From JBGQOJ01 sp052119585 (GTDB lineage Bacteria > Pseudomonadota > Alphaproteobacteria > Rhodobacterales > Rhodobacteraceae): 64,000 nt of DNA. The position numbers were made by a program, and so were the translations under genes. Location of the stretch: contig NZ_JBGQOJ010000014.1 in assembly GCF_052119585.1 (NCBI RefSeq), forward strand, positions 33,356 through 97,355. Direction: 5' to 3'. How positions within the stretch are numbered: position 1 is the stretch's first letter; every line of letters starts with the position of its first letter. Under the pieces are notes generated by a model. It searched no databases. It was given only the letters and a program-made list of their open reading frames with translations, and was not told the DNA's origin. Below are positions 26,527-35,421 of this stretch, in pieces.

Positions 26527-27795
26527 TTACCGCGCTGCGGCGGGTTCTTTCTTGGCGGTATCGCCATAAATCAGCAATGGCGCCGCCCCTGCGTTCACGG
26601 CCTCTTCGTTGACAACAACCTCTTCGATTCCCTCAAGCCCCGGAAGTTCGAACATCGTGTTCAACAGGATGTCTTCCATGATCGACCGCAATCCGCGCGC
26701 GCCGGTCTTGCGGGCAATCGCACGCTTTGCAATCGCCGCCAGCGCATCCTCGGTAAAGGTCAGCTTGGCATCTTCCAGTTCGAACAGGCGCTGATATTGC
26801 TTGACCAGCGCATTCTTCGGCTTGGTCAGGATGATGATCAACGCGTCCTCGTCCAGATCAGTCAGCGTCGCGATCACCGGCAAACGACCGACAAATTCGG
26901 GAATCAGGCCGAATTTCAACAGGTCTTCCGGCTCCAACTCTTTGAACACCTCGCCAACGCCACGGCTTTCGTTGTCCTTGACGTCGGCACCAAAGCCGAT
27001 GCCGGACCCCTTGCCGCGCTGCGCGATGATCCGCTCGAGGCCCGCAAAGGCGCCGCCGCAGATGAACAGGATGTTGGTCGTGTCCACTTGCAGGAATTCC
27101 TGCTGCGGATGCTTGCGCCCGCCCTGCGGCGGAACCGATGCAACCGTGCCTTCCATGATCTTCAAAAGCGCCTGCTGCACCCCCTCGCCCGACACGTCGC
27201 GGGTGATAGAGGGGTTGTCGGACTTGCGCGTGATCTTGTCGACCTCATCGATATAGACGATGCCGCGCTGCGCCCGCTCGACGTTGTATTCGGACGCCTG
27301 CAACAGCTTCAGAATGATGTTTTCAACATCTTCCCCCACATAACCGGCTTCGGTCAGGGTGGTCGCGTCCGCCATCGTGAACGGCACATCCAGAATGCGC
27401 GCCAGCGTCTGCGCCAACAGGGTCTTGCCGCAGCCGGTCGGGCCGATCAGCATGATGTTGGATTTCGCCAGCTCGATATCGCCGGATTTCGACGAATGGT
27501 TCAGACGCTTGTAGTGGTTGTGAACGGCCACGGACAACACGCGCTTTGCGTGCTCCTGTCCGATGACGTAATCGTCCAGCACACTGCAAATCTCACGCGG
27601 AGTCGGCACGCCCTCGCCCGATTTCAGGCCGGCGGTTTTCGTTTCCTCGCGGATGATGTCCATGCACAGCTCGACGCATTCATCACAGATGAACACCGTG
27701 GGTCCGGCAATCAGTTTGCGGACCTCGTGCTGGCTTTTGCCGCAGAACGAGCAATAGAGAGTGTTCTTGCTATCGCCACTTGCCTTGTTCGCCAT
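26527..27795 (-). CDS. clpX: ATP-dependent Clp protease ATP-binding subunit ClpX
   Basis: A 422-residue AAA+ unfoldase. The N-terminal zinc-binding domain has CSFCGKSQHEVRKLIAGP and ICDECVELC. Walker A is GPTGCGKTLLAQTLA, Walker B is GIVYIDEVDKI, and the ClpP-contact IGF-type loop reads GIGFGADV (SGIGFGADVKDNE). It delivers substrates to ClpP, the gene just upstream. ATG at 27795 is preferred to the TTG one codon earlier. Confidence 0.97.
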   Translation of the reverse strand: MANKASGDSKNTLYCSFCGKSQHEVRKLIAGPTVFICDECVELCMDIIREETKTAGLKSGEGVPTPREICSVLDDYVIGQEHAKRVLSVAVHNHYKRLNHSSKSGDIELAKSNIMLIGPTGCGKTLLAQTLARILDVPFTMADATTLTEAGYVGEDVENIILKLLQASEYNVERAQRGIVYIDEVDKITRKSDNPSITRDVSGEGVQQALLKIMEGTVASVPPQGGRKHPQQEFLQVDTTNILFICGGAFAGLERIIAQRGKGSGIGFGADVKDNESRGVGEVFKELEPEDLLKFGLIPEFVGRLPVIATLTDLDEDALIIILTKPKNALVKQYQRLFELEDAKLTFTEDALAAIAKRAIARKTGARGLRSIMEDILLNTMFELPGLEGIEEVVVNEEAVNAGAAPLLIYGDTAKKEPAAAR

Positions 27796-27901
27796 CAAAT
27801 TCCCCTAGGCTTTTGCCTTCGTTTTTACCAGCTTCACCTGGGCATTCGCCCCCTAGCCTGTAAGTCTAGGACAGCGAAATTTCATCTACAACGTCAAAAT
27901 G

Positions 27902-27923
27902 CCCTGCGGCCGTGCGACCGCAG
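27902..27923 (-). terminator. Stem-loop between clpP and clpX
   Basis: 7-bp stem CCTGCGG / CCGCAGG with an 8-nt loop, just after the clpP stop. No T-run, so it may only attenuate or stabilise. Confidence 0.45.
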
Positions 27924-27933
27924 GAACATGTGA

Positions 27934-28563
27934 TCACTTCGCCTCGTCCAGTTTGGCGCGGTTTTCGACGATTTCGTCGATCAGGCCCCAGTCTTTTGCA
28001 TCTTCCGCGGACATGAAATTGTCCCGCTCCAGCGCCGCCTCGACCTTTTTCAGGGTCTGGCCGGTGTGCCGCACGTAGATGTTGTTCAGGCGGTCCTTCA
28101 GCTTTTGGGTTTCCTGCGCGTGGATCATGATATCCGTCGCCTGCCCCTGATACCCGCCGGACGGCTGGTGCACCATGACGCGGCTGTTGGGCAAAGAATA
28201 GCGCATGCCGGGCTCGCCCGCGCACAGCAACAACGACCCCATAGAGGCCGCCTGACCGATGCAAACCGTCGACACCTTCGGTTTGATATATTGCATCGTG
28301 TCATAGATCGACAGGCCGGACGTCACAACGCCACCGGGGCTGTTGATATACATCGCGATCTCTTTGCTCGGGTTATCCGCCTCGAGAAACAAAAGCTGGG
28401 CCACGATCACGGTCGCCATCTCGTCGTGGACAGGACCAGAGACAAAGATGATACGTTCTTTCAGAAGGCGCGAGAAAATATCGTAGCGGATCGAACCGCG
28501 TGAATTTGTTTCCTCGACCGTCGGGATGATGAAGTTTTGGACCTGCGAAATAGGATCGAACAT
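27934..28563 (-). CDS. clpP: ATP-dependent Clp protease proteolytic subunit
   Basis: A 209-residue serine protease, the usual ClpP length. Catalytic S107 lies in GQAASMGS and H132 in VMVHQPSGG; the oxyanion region NSPGGVVTSG is intact. It forms the barrel that works with ClpX, encoded 138 bp downstream on the same strand. The start at 28563 gives the conserved MFDP...VQNFIIPTVEET opening; upstream in-frame sequence is not conserved. Confidence 0.97.
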   Translation of the reverse strand: MFDPISQVQNFIIPTVEETNSRGSIRYDIFSRLLKERIIFVSGPVHDEMATVIVAQLLFLEADNPSKEIAMYINSPGGVVTSGLSIYDTMQYIKPKVSTVCIGQAASMGSLLLCAGEPGMRYSLPNSRVMVHQPSGGYQGQATDIMIHAQETQKLKDRLNNIYVRHTGQTLKKVEAALERDNFMSAEDAKDWGLIDEIVENRAKLDEAK

Positions 28564-29093
28564 TTTCAGCCTTTGCCGCGTAAGGGGTGCTCTCGCAAGA
28601 GCGGTCATACCCAGAGTCTTAGTTCTGCAGTCCGACCCCTGCAAGGGGCCGATGCCACTTTATGACAGTTGCCGGGAAACTTGGGGCTCCGGTTCTGGGT
28701 TCAGCCTGTGTGACAGCACCTGCTGCGGGAAATGCCATGGGTAACGATGGTCGGCACCTTTTGGATACATTGCCGGAACGGCATCTGGGATCAGGGCGCA
28801 GTATCAGACCAGCCTTAACGAACGCTTAATCGTGAAGGCAGTCTCACAGACGTTTCCCCGCACCGGCATTGCACCGCCCCCCCCCCGTTGCATGCGCGGG
28901 GTTTGTGCATCCGATATGCTTGGCCAGATGTGGATGGAATGTGCCGCACTTGTGAAGCCCGCCCCGGGGCCTTTCCCGTGATACCGCTGGACCGGCCCGA
29001 TGCGATGCGATGTAACGGGAAAGCCGTCGGCGCAGTTGAACTTTGCCAGCAGCTCGTTCATGTTGCAGCCCTGATACAGAAAGGCGCGAACCC
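28564..29093. other. 530-bp spacer between clpP and the pqi operon
   Basis: This divergent spacer must hold the clpP and pqi promoters. I see no convincing gene, only short frames without recognisable domains, and a run of nine cytosines at about 28876. AAGG at 29081 serves the first pqiA-like gene. Confidence 0.5.
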
Positions 29094-29744
29094 ATGTCGG
29101 ACCTCTCGAGCCCAACAGCGGCCCTCGGCCCGTTGAGCGATCTGGTGGCCTGCCCGCGCTGCGACCGTCTGCACCGCGCGCAGCGGCCTGAGGTGGGCGA
29201 GATCGCGCGCTGCACGCAATGCGGAACCGTTCTGATCACCGGCCGGCTGGACGCGATCCCGCGTATCGTCGCCCTGTCGATCACGGTCCTTATCCTGATG
29301 TTCGCGGCAACCTTTTTCCCGTTTCTGCACCTCGAAACCGGCGGGCTCAGCAACAATGCCTCGCTGTTCGACGCCGCATCTGCCTTTTCCGACGGCTGGC
29401 TGATTCCGCTGTCCTTTGCCGTGGCCGCGCTGATCGTCGTCATCCCCGTGACGCGGGTCGTGGCGCTGCTATACGCGCTGTTTCCGCTGGTCTGGGGCCG
29501 CCCCCCTGCCCGCCATGCAGCACAGGCGTTCCGGCTGGCCCAACACCTGAAACCGTGGGCGATGGCGGAAATTTTCATCCTCGGGGTGGCGGTTGCACTG
29601 GTCAAGGTGGCGGGCCTTGCCACCGTCCTGCCCGGCCCCGCATTCTGGGCGTTCTGCGCCCTTGTCATCATCACCGTCCTCAAGGACAACATGATCTGCA
29701 ATTGGACCATATGGAACGAACTGACCAAAAAGCTCACGGCCTGA
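29094..29744 (+). CDS. pqiA: PqiA-like membrane protein, N-terminal type
   Basis: A 216-residue membrane protein corresponding to one half of E. coli PqiA. Residues 19-44 hold a rubredoxin-like zinc ribbon, CPRCDRLHRAQRPEVGEIARCTQCG, followed by the first of four membrane segments (IVALSITVLILMFAATFFPFL). Family motif LKPWAMAEIFILGVAVALVKVAG is present. In E. coli PqiA has two such halves in one chain; here the second half is the next gene, overlapping by 34 bp. It is the inner-membrane partner of the MCE protein PqiB. Confidence 0.88.
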   Translation: MSDLSSPTAALGPLSDLVACPRCDRLHRAQRPEVGEIARCTQCGTVLITGRLDAIPRIVALSITVLILMFAATFFPFLHLETGGLSNNASLFDAASAFSDGWLIPLSFAVAALIVVIPVTRVVALLYALFPLVWGRPPARHAAQAFRLAQHLKPWAMAEIFILGVAVALVKVAGLATVLPGPAFWAFCALVIITVLKDNMICNWTIWNELTKKLTA

Positions 29745-30352
29745 CCGCCCGCGAGGCGGGCCTTGTCGCCTGCACCAGTTGCGGGCTGGTTCATCCGCCC
29801 GCGGACCTTATTTGCGCGCGCTGCAACACACGCCTGGAATCGCGGTCCCCACAAAGCCTGCAACGGGTCTGGGCCTGGATGGCGGCGGGTCTATTGCTGT
29901 ATATTCCTGCCAATCTTTACCCGATGCTTTTGACCTCGACCCTTGGCGACGCAACCCAAAGCACCATCATCGGCGGGGTGATAGAGCTGGTGCATCACCA
30001 CTCTTACGGGATCGCGGCGATCGTGTTTATTGCCAGTATCGTGATTCCCGTGATGAAATTCATGGCTGTGGCGTTTCTGGCGATCAGCATCAAACGCCCC
30101 GCCCTTCTGGACGGGCACAGGCGCCTTGTGCTTTACGAAGTGGTGGAATTCATCGGCCGCTGGTCGATGATCGACGTCTTTGTGGTTGCGATCTTGTCGG
30201 CGCTGGTGCAGCTGAATTTTGTCGCCACGGTCAACCCCGGCCCGGCTGCGGCCTGTTTCGCCCTGTCCGTTGCATTCACGATGCTCTCGGCCCAAAGCTT
30301 TGATTCCCGGTTGATCTGGGATGTCTCGAACGAGGATGATGTTCATGAGTGA
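29711..30352 (+). CDS. pqiA: PqiA-like membrane protein, C-terminal type
   Basis: A 213-residue protein with a zinc ribbon CTSCGLVHPPADLICARCNTRL (about residues 19-40) and four membrane segments. Motifs YIPANLYPMLLTSTLGD and EFIGRWSMIDVFVVAILSALVQL are typical of the second PqiA half. The ATG lies inside the previous gene in another frame, which suggests translational coupling. The stop overlaps the pqiB start region (ATGAGTGA). Confidence 0.88.
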   Translation: MERTDQKAHGLTAREAGLVACTSCGLVHPPADLICARCNTRLESRSPQSLQRVWAWMAAGLLLYIPANLYPMLLTSTLGDATQSTIIGGVIELVHHHSYGIAAIVFIASIVIPVMKFMAVAFLAISIKRPALLDGHRRLVLYEVVEFIGRWSMIDVFVVAILSALVQLNFVATVNPGPAAACFALSVAFTMLSAQSFDSRLIWDVSNEDDVHE

Positions 30353-32435
30353 CCCCGCAGACCTTGCCATCAGCACAAAAAGCCGCCCGCTTTGGGCGCG
30401 CCTTTCGGTTGTCTGGCTGGTGCCGCTTCTGGCGCTTGTGATCTCTATGTTCGTGGCTTGGCAATCCTATTCCGATCGCGGCGTCGCCATCACCATCCAG
30501 TTCGAGAACGGCGCAGGGGTCGAGGCGGGCAAGACCCGTCTAAAGTATCGCGATGTTGAAATCGGCATGGTGGAAAGCGTGAGTTTTTCGAATGATATCA
30601 AGCATGTCATCGTCACCGCCCGCGTCGATGAAACGGTTGTGCCCTATATGGACGAGGACGCGCAGTTCTGGATCGCCCGCCCCCGCGTGACGGCGCAGGG
30701 CATCTCGGGGCTGGATACGGTTCTGGCCGGCGCCTATATCGAGGGTAGCTGGAACGCAGAGGCCGGCAGGCCGATGACCGTCTTCACCGGGGTTGAGATC
30801 CCGCCGCTGGTGCGGCCCGGCGCAAAGGGCAAGCAGATCAAGTTGCGGGCACCGACCGGCGGGTCGATCTCGGTTGGCTCTCCGATCCTGTATCGCGGCG
30901 TCAAGGTCGGGCAGATCGAAACCGTGAACCTTAGCGAACTTGGCGACAGTGTCGTGGTCGACGCCTTTGTCGACGCGCCCTATGACAGGCTGATTTCCAC
31001 CGCATCGCGGTTCTGGAACCTGTCGGGGTTCAGCCTGAAACTGGACACATCGGGGGTTTCGCTGGACGTGAACAGCCTTGCGTCGCTGGTGCAGGGCGGG
31101 CTTGGCTTCGACACGGTCTATTCCGGCGGCTTTGCCATTTCCGAAAAACAGGTCTTTGACATTTTCGACGACGAGGAAACCGCCCGCGCCAGTATTTTCA
31201 ACCGCCGCCTTGCCGCCGCCACCCGCCTTTCGATCATCTTCGAGGGCAACGTGCGCGGGTTGAACGCGGGCTCTGCCGTGGAATTCGGCGGGGTGCGTGT
31301 GGGCGAGGTCGACAGCATCACCACCTCCGTCGAAGATGTGGTGGACGGGGCGCTGGCCGATGTGCGCCTGTTGGTCAATATCGTGATCGATCCGTCGCGG
31401 CTTGGCCTGCCATCGGGCACCAGCCCGCAGGCAACGGTTGAATTCCTTCAGGCGAATGTGGCGCAGGGCCTGCGGGCACGGATTGCCTCTGCCAATCTGT
31501 TGGGCACATCGCTGGTGGTGGAACTGGTGCAGCTGGACGATGTGGCGCCGGTCGATATGGATGTCTCGCTGGAACGCGCACCCTATCCGATCCTGCCGTC
31601 TATCGCATCGAACGTCAGCGATTTCACCGCCACCGCCGAGGGCGTGCTGAACCGGATCAACGAACTGCCGATCGAGGAGCTGATGGGCTCTGCCATCGAC
31701 CTGATGGACAACGTCAGCCGCATCGCCGCAAGCGAGGGCATGAAAGAGGCCCCCGACGCGGTTGTGGCACTTTTGAATGACACGCGGACCCTTGTGAACT
31801 CTGACGACGTCAAGGCGATCCCGGCGGAACTGCGGGCGATTTCGGAACAGGTCCGGGGCATGATGGCGACCATCGAGGCGGGCGGCGCGGCGGAAAGCCT
31901 GCTGTCCGCATTGAACGAGGCCGACGCCGCCGCCAAGACCGTCAATGCCGCAACGCAGGCCCTGCCGGATCTGGTGGCGCAGCTGGATAAACTGGCCACA
32001 ACCGCCGCCGGATTACCGTTGGAACAATTGATGACCTCGACCCGCGGGCTGATCGAAACGGCAGACAGCGTCATCGGGACCGAGGCGGCGAAAGAGCTGC
32101 CCGCCGCCCTGAATGGCGCGTTGGACCGCGTGCGCAGCTTTCTTGGCACGCTGGAGGATGGCGGCGCTGTCGACAACCTGAACACCGCTCTGTCGTCGGC
32201 GGCCTCGGCGTCGGATGCGGTGGCCACAGCCGTGGCCGACCTGCCCGCCCTGACGAACCGCTTGAACGCGCTGGCGACACAGGCGGGCAATACGTTGTCC
32301 GGCTATGATGACAATTCTGCTTTCAGCCGCGAAACGCGCGACGCGATCCGCCAGATCAAAGAGGCCGCAGCGGCCTTTGCATCCCTGTCCCGTGCGATAG
32401 AACGACGCCCCAATTCCTTGATTACAGGACGTTAA
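30345..32435 (+). CDS. pqiB: PqiB-type MCE protein with long C-terminal helical region
   Basis: A 696-residue protein anchored by one N-terminal helix (VWLVPLLALVISMFVAW). Three MCE domains follow (about residues 42-130, 155-215 and 280-385), with motifs such as IQFENGAGVEAGKTRLKYRDVEIGMVESV and FEGNVRGLNAGSAVEFGGVRVGEVDSI. The remaining 300 residues are Ala/Leu-rich and helical with repeating units (LPDLVAQLDKLATTAAGLPLEQLM). E. coli PqiB is 546 residues, so this one has a longer C-terminal needle. It should form a periplasmic lipid tunnel between the membranes. It overlaps the preceding pqiA-like gene. Confidence 0.9.
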   Translation: MSDPADLAISTKSRPLWARLSVVWLVPLLALVISMFVAWQSYSDRGVAITIQFENGAGVEAGKTRLKYRDVEIGMVESVSFSNDIKHVIVTARVDETVVPYMDEDAQFWIARPRVTAQGISGLDTVLAGAYIEGSWNAEAGRPMTVFTGVEIPPLVRPGAKGKQIKLRAPTGGSISVGSPILYRGVKVGQIETVNLSELGDSVVVDAFVDAPYDRLISTASRFWNLSGFSLKLDTSGVSLDVNSLASLVQGGLGFDTVYSGGFAISEKQVFDIFDDEETARASIFNRRLAAATRLSIIFEGNVRGLNAGSAVEFGGVRVGEVDSITTSVEDVVDGALADVRLLVNIVIDPSRLGLPSGTSPQATVEFLQANVAQGLRARIASANLLGTSLVVELVQLDDVAPVDMDVSLERAPYPILPSIASNVSDFTATAEGVLNRINELPIEELMGSAIDLMDNVSRIAASEGMKEAPDAVVALLNDTRTLVNSDDVKAIPAELRAISEQVRGMMATIEAGGAAESLLSALNEADAAAKTVNAATQALPDLVAQLDKLATTAAGLPLEQLMTSTRGLIETADSVIGTEAAKELPAALNGALDRVRSFLGTLEDGGAVDNLNTALSSAASASDAVATAVADLPALTNRLNALATQAGNTLSGYDDNSAFSRETRDAIRQIKEAAAAFASLSRAIERRPNSLITGR

Positions 32436-32439
32436 AACC

Positions 32440-33024
32440 ATGATATTTCGCAAAACCATTATCCCACCCATCGCCCTGTGCCTTGCTCTTGCAGCCCTCG
32501 CCGGATGCACAAGCGACGCGGATATCGCCCGCGTCATGCTGGAGGCGGACACAACCACGGCGCGCGTCAACGTCGCCCCGAATTACATCGAGGTGCGGAC
32601 CATCGCCCTGCCGCTATACGCCAAGGCAGAGCAAATTCCGGTTCTGGCGGCGGACGGATCGGTGCGGATCACCGACAAACAGGTCTGGGCCGACGCCCCG
32701 GATGCCGCGCTGACTTCGATGCTGGCCAGCAATCTGGCGCAGATTACATCGGCCACTGTGGCAGCCGAACCCTGGCCGCTGGAGCAATACCCCGATGCGC
32801 GGATCGAAGTGCGTGTCGACCAGTTGATCGCATCGCTGGGCGGTGTGTTGAAGTTCAACGGCACCTATTTCGTGACCTCTGTTTCGGGCAATGCGCGCGA
32901 ACGGGCCGAGCGGTTCGCGTTCGAAGTGCCGGTGGCGGGCGAGGATTATATCGCGCTGTCGCGCGCCAACGCGAGAGCCGTGCGCCTGTTGTCAGAGGCA
33001 ATTGCCAAGCGCATGGGCCGCTGA
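32440..33024 (+). CDS. pqiC: PqiC-type outer-membrane lipoprotein
   Basis: A 194-residue lipoprotein of the ABC-type transport auxiliary family (DUF330). The lipobox is ALAGC with the cysteine at about residue 23. Mature motifs IEVRTIALPLYAKAEQIPV, KQVWADAPDAALTSMLASNLA and RIEVRVDQLIASLGGVLKFNGTYFV fit the family. It starts 4 bp after pqiB and would anchor the PqiB tunnel at the outer membrane. It completes a pqiA-pqiA-pqiB-pqiC operon. Confidence 0.9.
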   Translation: MIFRKTIIPPIALCLALAALAGCTSDADIARVMLEADTTTARVNVAPNYIEVRTIALPLYAKAEQIPVLAADGSVRITDKQVWADAPDAALTSMLASNLAQITSATVAAEPWPLEQYPDARIEVRVDQLIASLGGVLKFNGTYFVTSVSGNARERAERFAFEVPVAGEDYIALSRANARAVRLLSEAIAKRMGR

Positions 33025-33096
33025 CCCAGCAGACGCGCTGCGCGCGATTGCCTTGGTCTCGCCCCTTTCAGGGGCTCGGGTTTTGCGCTTCGCGCG

Positions 33097-33118
33097 AGAG
33101 TATTTTTGCCGAGAAGAG
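33097..33118 (+). repeat. Copy of an intergenic 'AGTATTTTTGCC' motif
   Basis: AGAGTATTTTTGCC followed by GAGAAGAG, between the convergent pqiC and aspartoacylase-like genes; related to the copies at 10.9, 14.1 and 18.8 kb. Confidence 0.45.
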
Positions 33119-33143
33119 GGGCAAGACCGGTCGTTAGGGCGGG

Positions 33144-34181
33144 TCAGATGATCTCGTCTTCGTCAAACAGCGGGTCCGCATCCAGTTGCGCGGTCAGGGT
33201 TTCCATCTTTTTCTCTGCGTCGTCTTTGGGGTGGACCGAGGCGATGTGGAACAGCGCGTCGCCCTCGTTCACGACCGGCAGCACGGCGCGACCGATGATG
33301 ATGCCGGGGGCACCCGCAAGAATTTCGGTTTCCGCCTGCCCGAAGGGGTCGGCAACGATACCCAGAAGGTCGCCCGTTTCCACAACGTCACCCGAAGATT
33401 TGAAGGTGCGCACCAGACCACCCGCGGGCGAGCGCACCCATTTGCTGGTGGAGCAGTGCATCGCGGTCGTCTTGGGCTTGGCGATGCCCTTGGCCGCGAC
33501 CATGTTCAACTCGCGCATCACCCGCAAGATGCCCGAGACGCCGGCGCGGACCGAGAATTCGTCGAACCGCAGCCCCTCTCCGGCCTCGTAAAGCAGGACA
33601 TCGACGCCAAGATCGCCCGCGGCCCCCCGCAACGATCCCTCGCGCACCGGGGCAGTCAGGATCACAGGGGCACCGAAGACCTCTGCCAGGGTTTTCGTCT
33701 GCGCCTTTTTCGGGGATATGCGGATTTGTGGCAGGTTGGTGCGGTGGATCGCGGCGGAATGCAGGTCGATCCCGAAATCGCACCGTGCCACGATCTCTGT
33801 CAGGAACAGATGCGCCAGCCGCGAGGCCAGAGAGCCGCCCGGAGTGCCGGGAAACGAGCGGTTCAGGTCGCGGCGGTCGGGCAGATAGCGTGAATGGTTC
33901 AGGAAGCCGAAGGCGTTGACGATAGGCACCGCGATCAGCGTGCCATGCAGCGTGTCGAGGTTGGGTGCGCGCAGCAGGCGGCGCACGATTTCCACGCCGA
34001 TCACCTCGTCGCCATGAACCGCCGCGCTGACAAAGATCACCGGTCCGGGCTTGCGCCCATGGACCACATGCACCGACATCGTGACGGGCGTATGGTCGGA
34101 CAACACACTGACCGGAAGGTTGATCGTGGTGCGGGTTCCGGCGGCAACATTATGCCCCGCGATCTTGAACGCAGGCACCAT
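33144..34181 (-). CDS. Succinylglutamate desuccinylase/aspartoacylase family protein
   Basis: A 345-residue zinc carboxypeptidase-like enzyme (AstE/AspA family). Zinc motif VHGDEVIG (about residues 58-65) with the later ligand histidine in DLHSA, plus NRSFPG and GEGLRFDE. Substrate is unknown. The gene is 6 bp downstream of rimK on the same strand. In many proteobacteria such a protein is paired with rimK, so it may trim or process the glutamate tails made by RimK, or act on an N-acyl amino acid; this is inference. Confidence 0.88.
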   Translation of the reverse strand: MVPAFKIAGHNVAAGTRTTINLPVSVLSDHTPVTMSVHVVHGRKPGPVIFVSAAVHGDEVIGVEIVRRLLRAPNLDTLHGTLIAVPIVNAFGFLNHSRYLPDRRDLNRSFPGTPGGSLASRLAHLFLTEIVARCDFGIDLHSAAIHRTNLPQIRISPKKAQTKTLAEVFGAPVILTAPVREGSLRGAAGDLGVDVLLYEAGEGLRFDEFSVRAGVSGILRVMRELNMVAAKGIAKPKTTAMHCSTSKWVRSPAGGLVRTFKSSGDVVETGDLLGIVADPFGQAETEILAGAPGIIIGRAVLPVVNEGDALFHIASVHPKDDAEKKMETLTAQLDADPLFDEDEII

Positions 34182-34187
34182 GGCGCG

Positions 34188-35093
34188 TTATCCTTTGCCC
34201 TTGGTTTTCGTCGCGTGGGGTTTCGCCTTGGCGACCAGAAAGTCGATGATCATTCCGGCAATATCCAGTCCGGTCGCGCCTTCGACGCCTTCAAGCCCCG
34301 GAGAGGAGTTGACCTCCATCACCACAGGGCCGTGATTGGCGCGCAGCATATCGACGCCGCAGACGTTCAGGCCCAGCGATTTCGCGGCCCGCAATGCGGT
34401 CGAGCGTTCCTCGGGGGAGATCTTGATGGTTTTGGCCGTGCCGCCGCGATGCAGGTTCGAGCGGAACTCGCCCTCGGCGCCGGTGCGCTGCATGGCTGCC
34501 ACGACCTTGCCGCCCACCACGATCGCGCGAATATCGGTGCCGCCTGCCTCTTTGATGAATTCCTGCACAAGGATGTTCACATTGGCACCGCGGAACGCCT
34601 CGATCACCGATTTCGCCGAACGGTTGGTGTCGGCCAGAACCACGCCGATGCCCTGCGTGCCCTCGAGCAGCTTGATCACCAAGGGCGCGCCGCCCGCCAG
34701 TGCCAGAATTTCCTCTGTCTGCTTGGCGTCATGGGCAAAGGTCGTCACCGGCAGGCCGATTCCGTCGCGCGCCAGCAACTGCATCGAGCGCAGCTTGTCG
34801 CGCGACCGGCCAATGGCGACCGATTCGTTCAGAGGATAGACGCCCATCATCTCGAACTGGCGCAGCACGGCCAGCCCGTAGAAGGTGATCGAGGCCCCGA
34901 TCCGCGGAATGACCGCATCATAATGGCCCAGTTTTTCGCCATTATAATACACTTCGGGCCGGCGGGACGCGATGTTCATATAGCAGCGCAGCGTGTTGAT
35001 GATGTCCAACTCGTGGCCGCGATCCTCGGCGGCCTGCTTCAGCCGTTGGTGTGAATAAAGGTCGGGGTTGCGGGCTAGCATGGCGATTTTCAT
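34188..35093 (-). CDS. rimK: RimK-type ATP-grasp glutamate ligase
   Basis: A 301-residue ATP-grasp ligase of normal RimK length. RimK adds glutamate residues to the C-terminus of ribosomal protein S6. Visible motifs: RIGASITFYGLAVLRQFEMMGVYPLN, LVIKLLEGTQGIGVVLADT (ATP loop) and GVDMLRANHGPVVMEVNSSPGLEGVE (metal and catalytic region). It is followed by the aspartoacylase-like gene. A different glutamylation target cannot be excluded. Confidence 0.9.
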   Translation of the reverse strand: MKIAMLARNPDLYSHQRLKQAAEDRGHELDIINTLRCYMNIASRRPEVYYNGEKLGHYDAVIPRIGASITFYGLAVLRQFEMMGVYPLNESVAIGRSRDKLRSMQLLARDGIGLPVTTFAHDAKQTEEILALAGGAPLVIKLLEGTQGIGVVLADTNRSAKSVIEAFRGANVNILVQEFIKEAGGTDIRAIVVGGKVVAAMQRTGAEGEFRSNLHRGGTAKTIKISPEERSTALRAAKSLGLNVCGVDMLRANHGPVVMEVNSSPGLEGVEGATGLDIAGMIIDFLVAKAKPHATKTKGKG

Positions 35094-35421
35094 CTGGGTC
35101 TCTCCGGTCGGGGGGATGCCCCATGTGGCGCGTATCGGTGTCGCGGCTTCTTATACGGTCCGGGGGCGTCCGGCCAGCGGGATCGAAGGGGCATTCAGGG
35201 GGCGAAAACCGTGCTGGCGCAGCCCCTGCGGGAAAAAATGCGCTGCGGGGACTTTCCGTCTTGCGGTGAATCACGCGCGGCCCTATGTGCCGTTTTATAG
35301 ACGCCAACGCACGCGCCTCTGGCCGGTGGGTCTTACGTCCACCCGTGTTTACGTAGCGACGGTAACGTCTCCTTTTGGAAGTGAGCGGTCATATATGGCC
35401 GGGTCTGTCTGGAGATGACCA
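35094..35421 (+). promoter_or_regulatory. Long leader of ornithine/lysine decarboxylase, possible speF-type RNA
   Basis: This 328-bp divergent spacer lies between rimK and the decarboxylase. The proximal 150 bp contain a GGTGG/CCACC hairpin (35325-35343) and other pairing arms before the GGAGA ribosome binding site at 35411. Alphaproteobacterial ornithine decarboxylase genes often carry the structured speF leader (Rfam). I cannot confirm a match by eye. Confidence 0.35.

Noticed and set aside
28804..29115. Minus-strand frame of 103 residues in the clpP-pqi spacer
   Set aside because: No domain, no clear ribosome binding site and overlap with the pqiA-like start; treated as non-coding.
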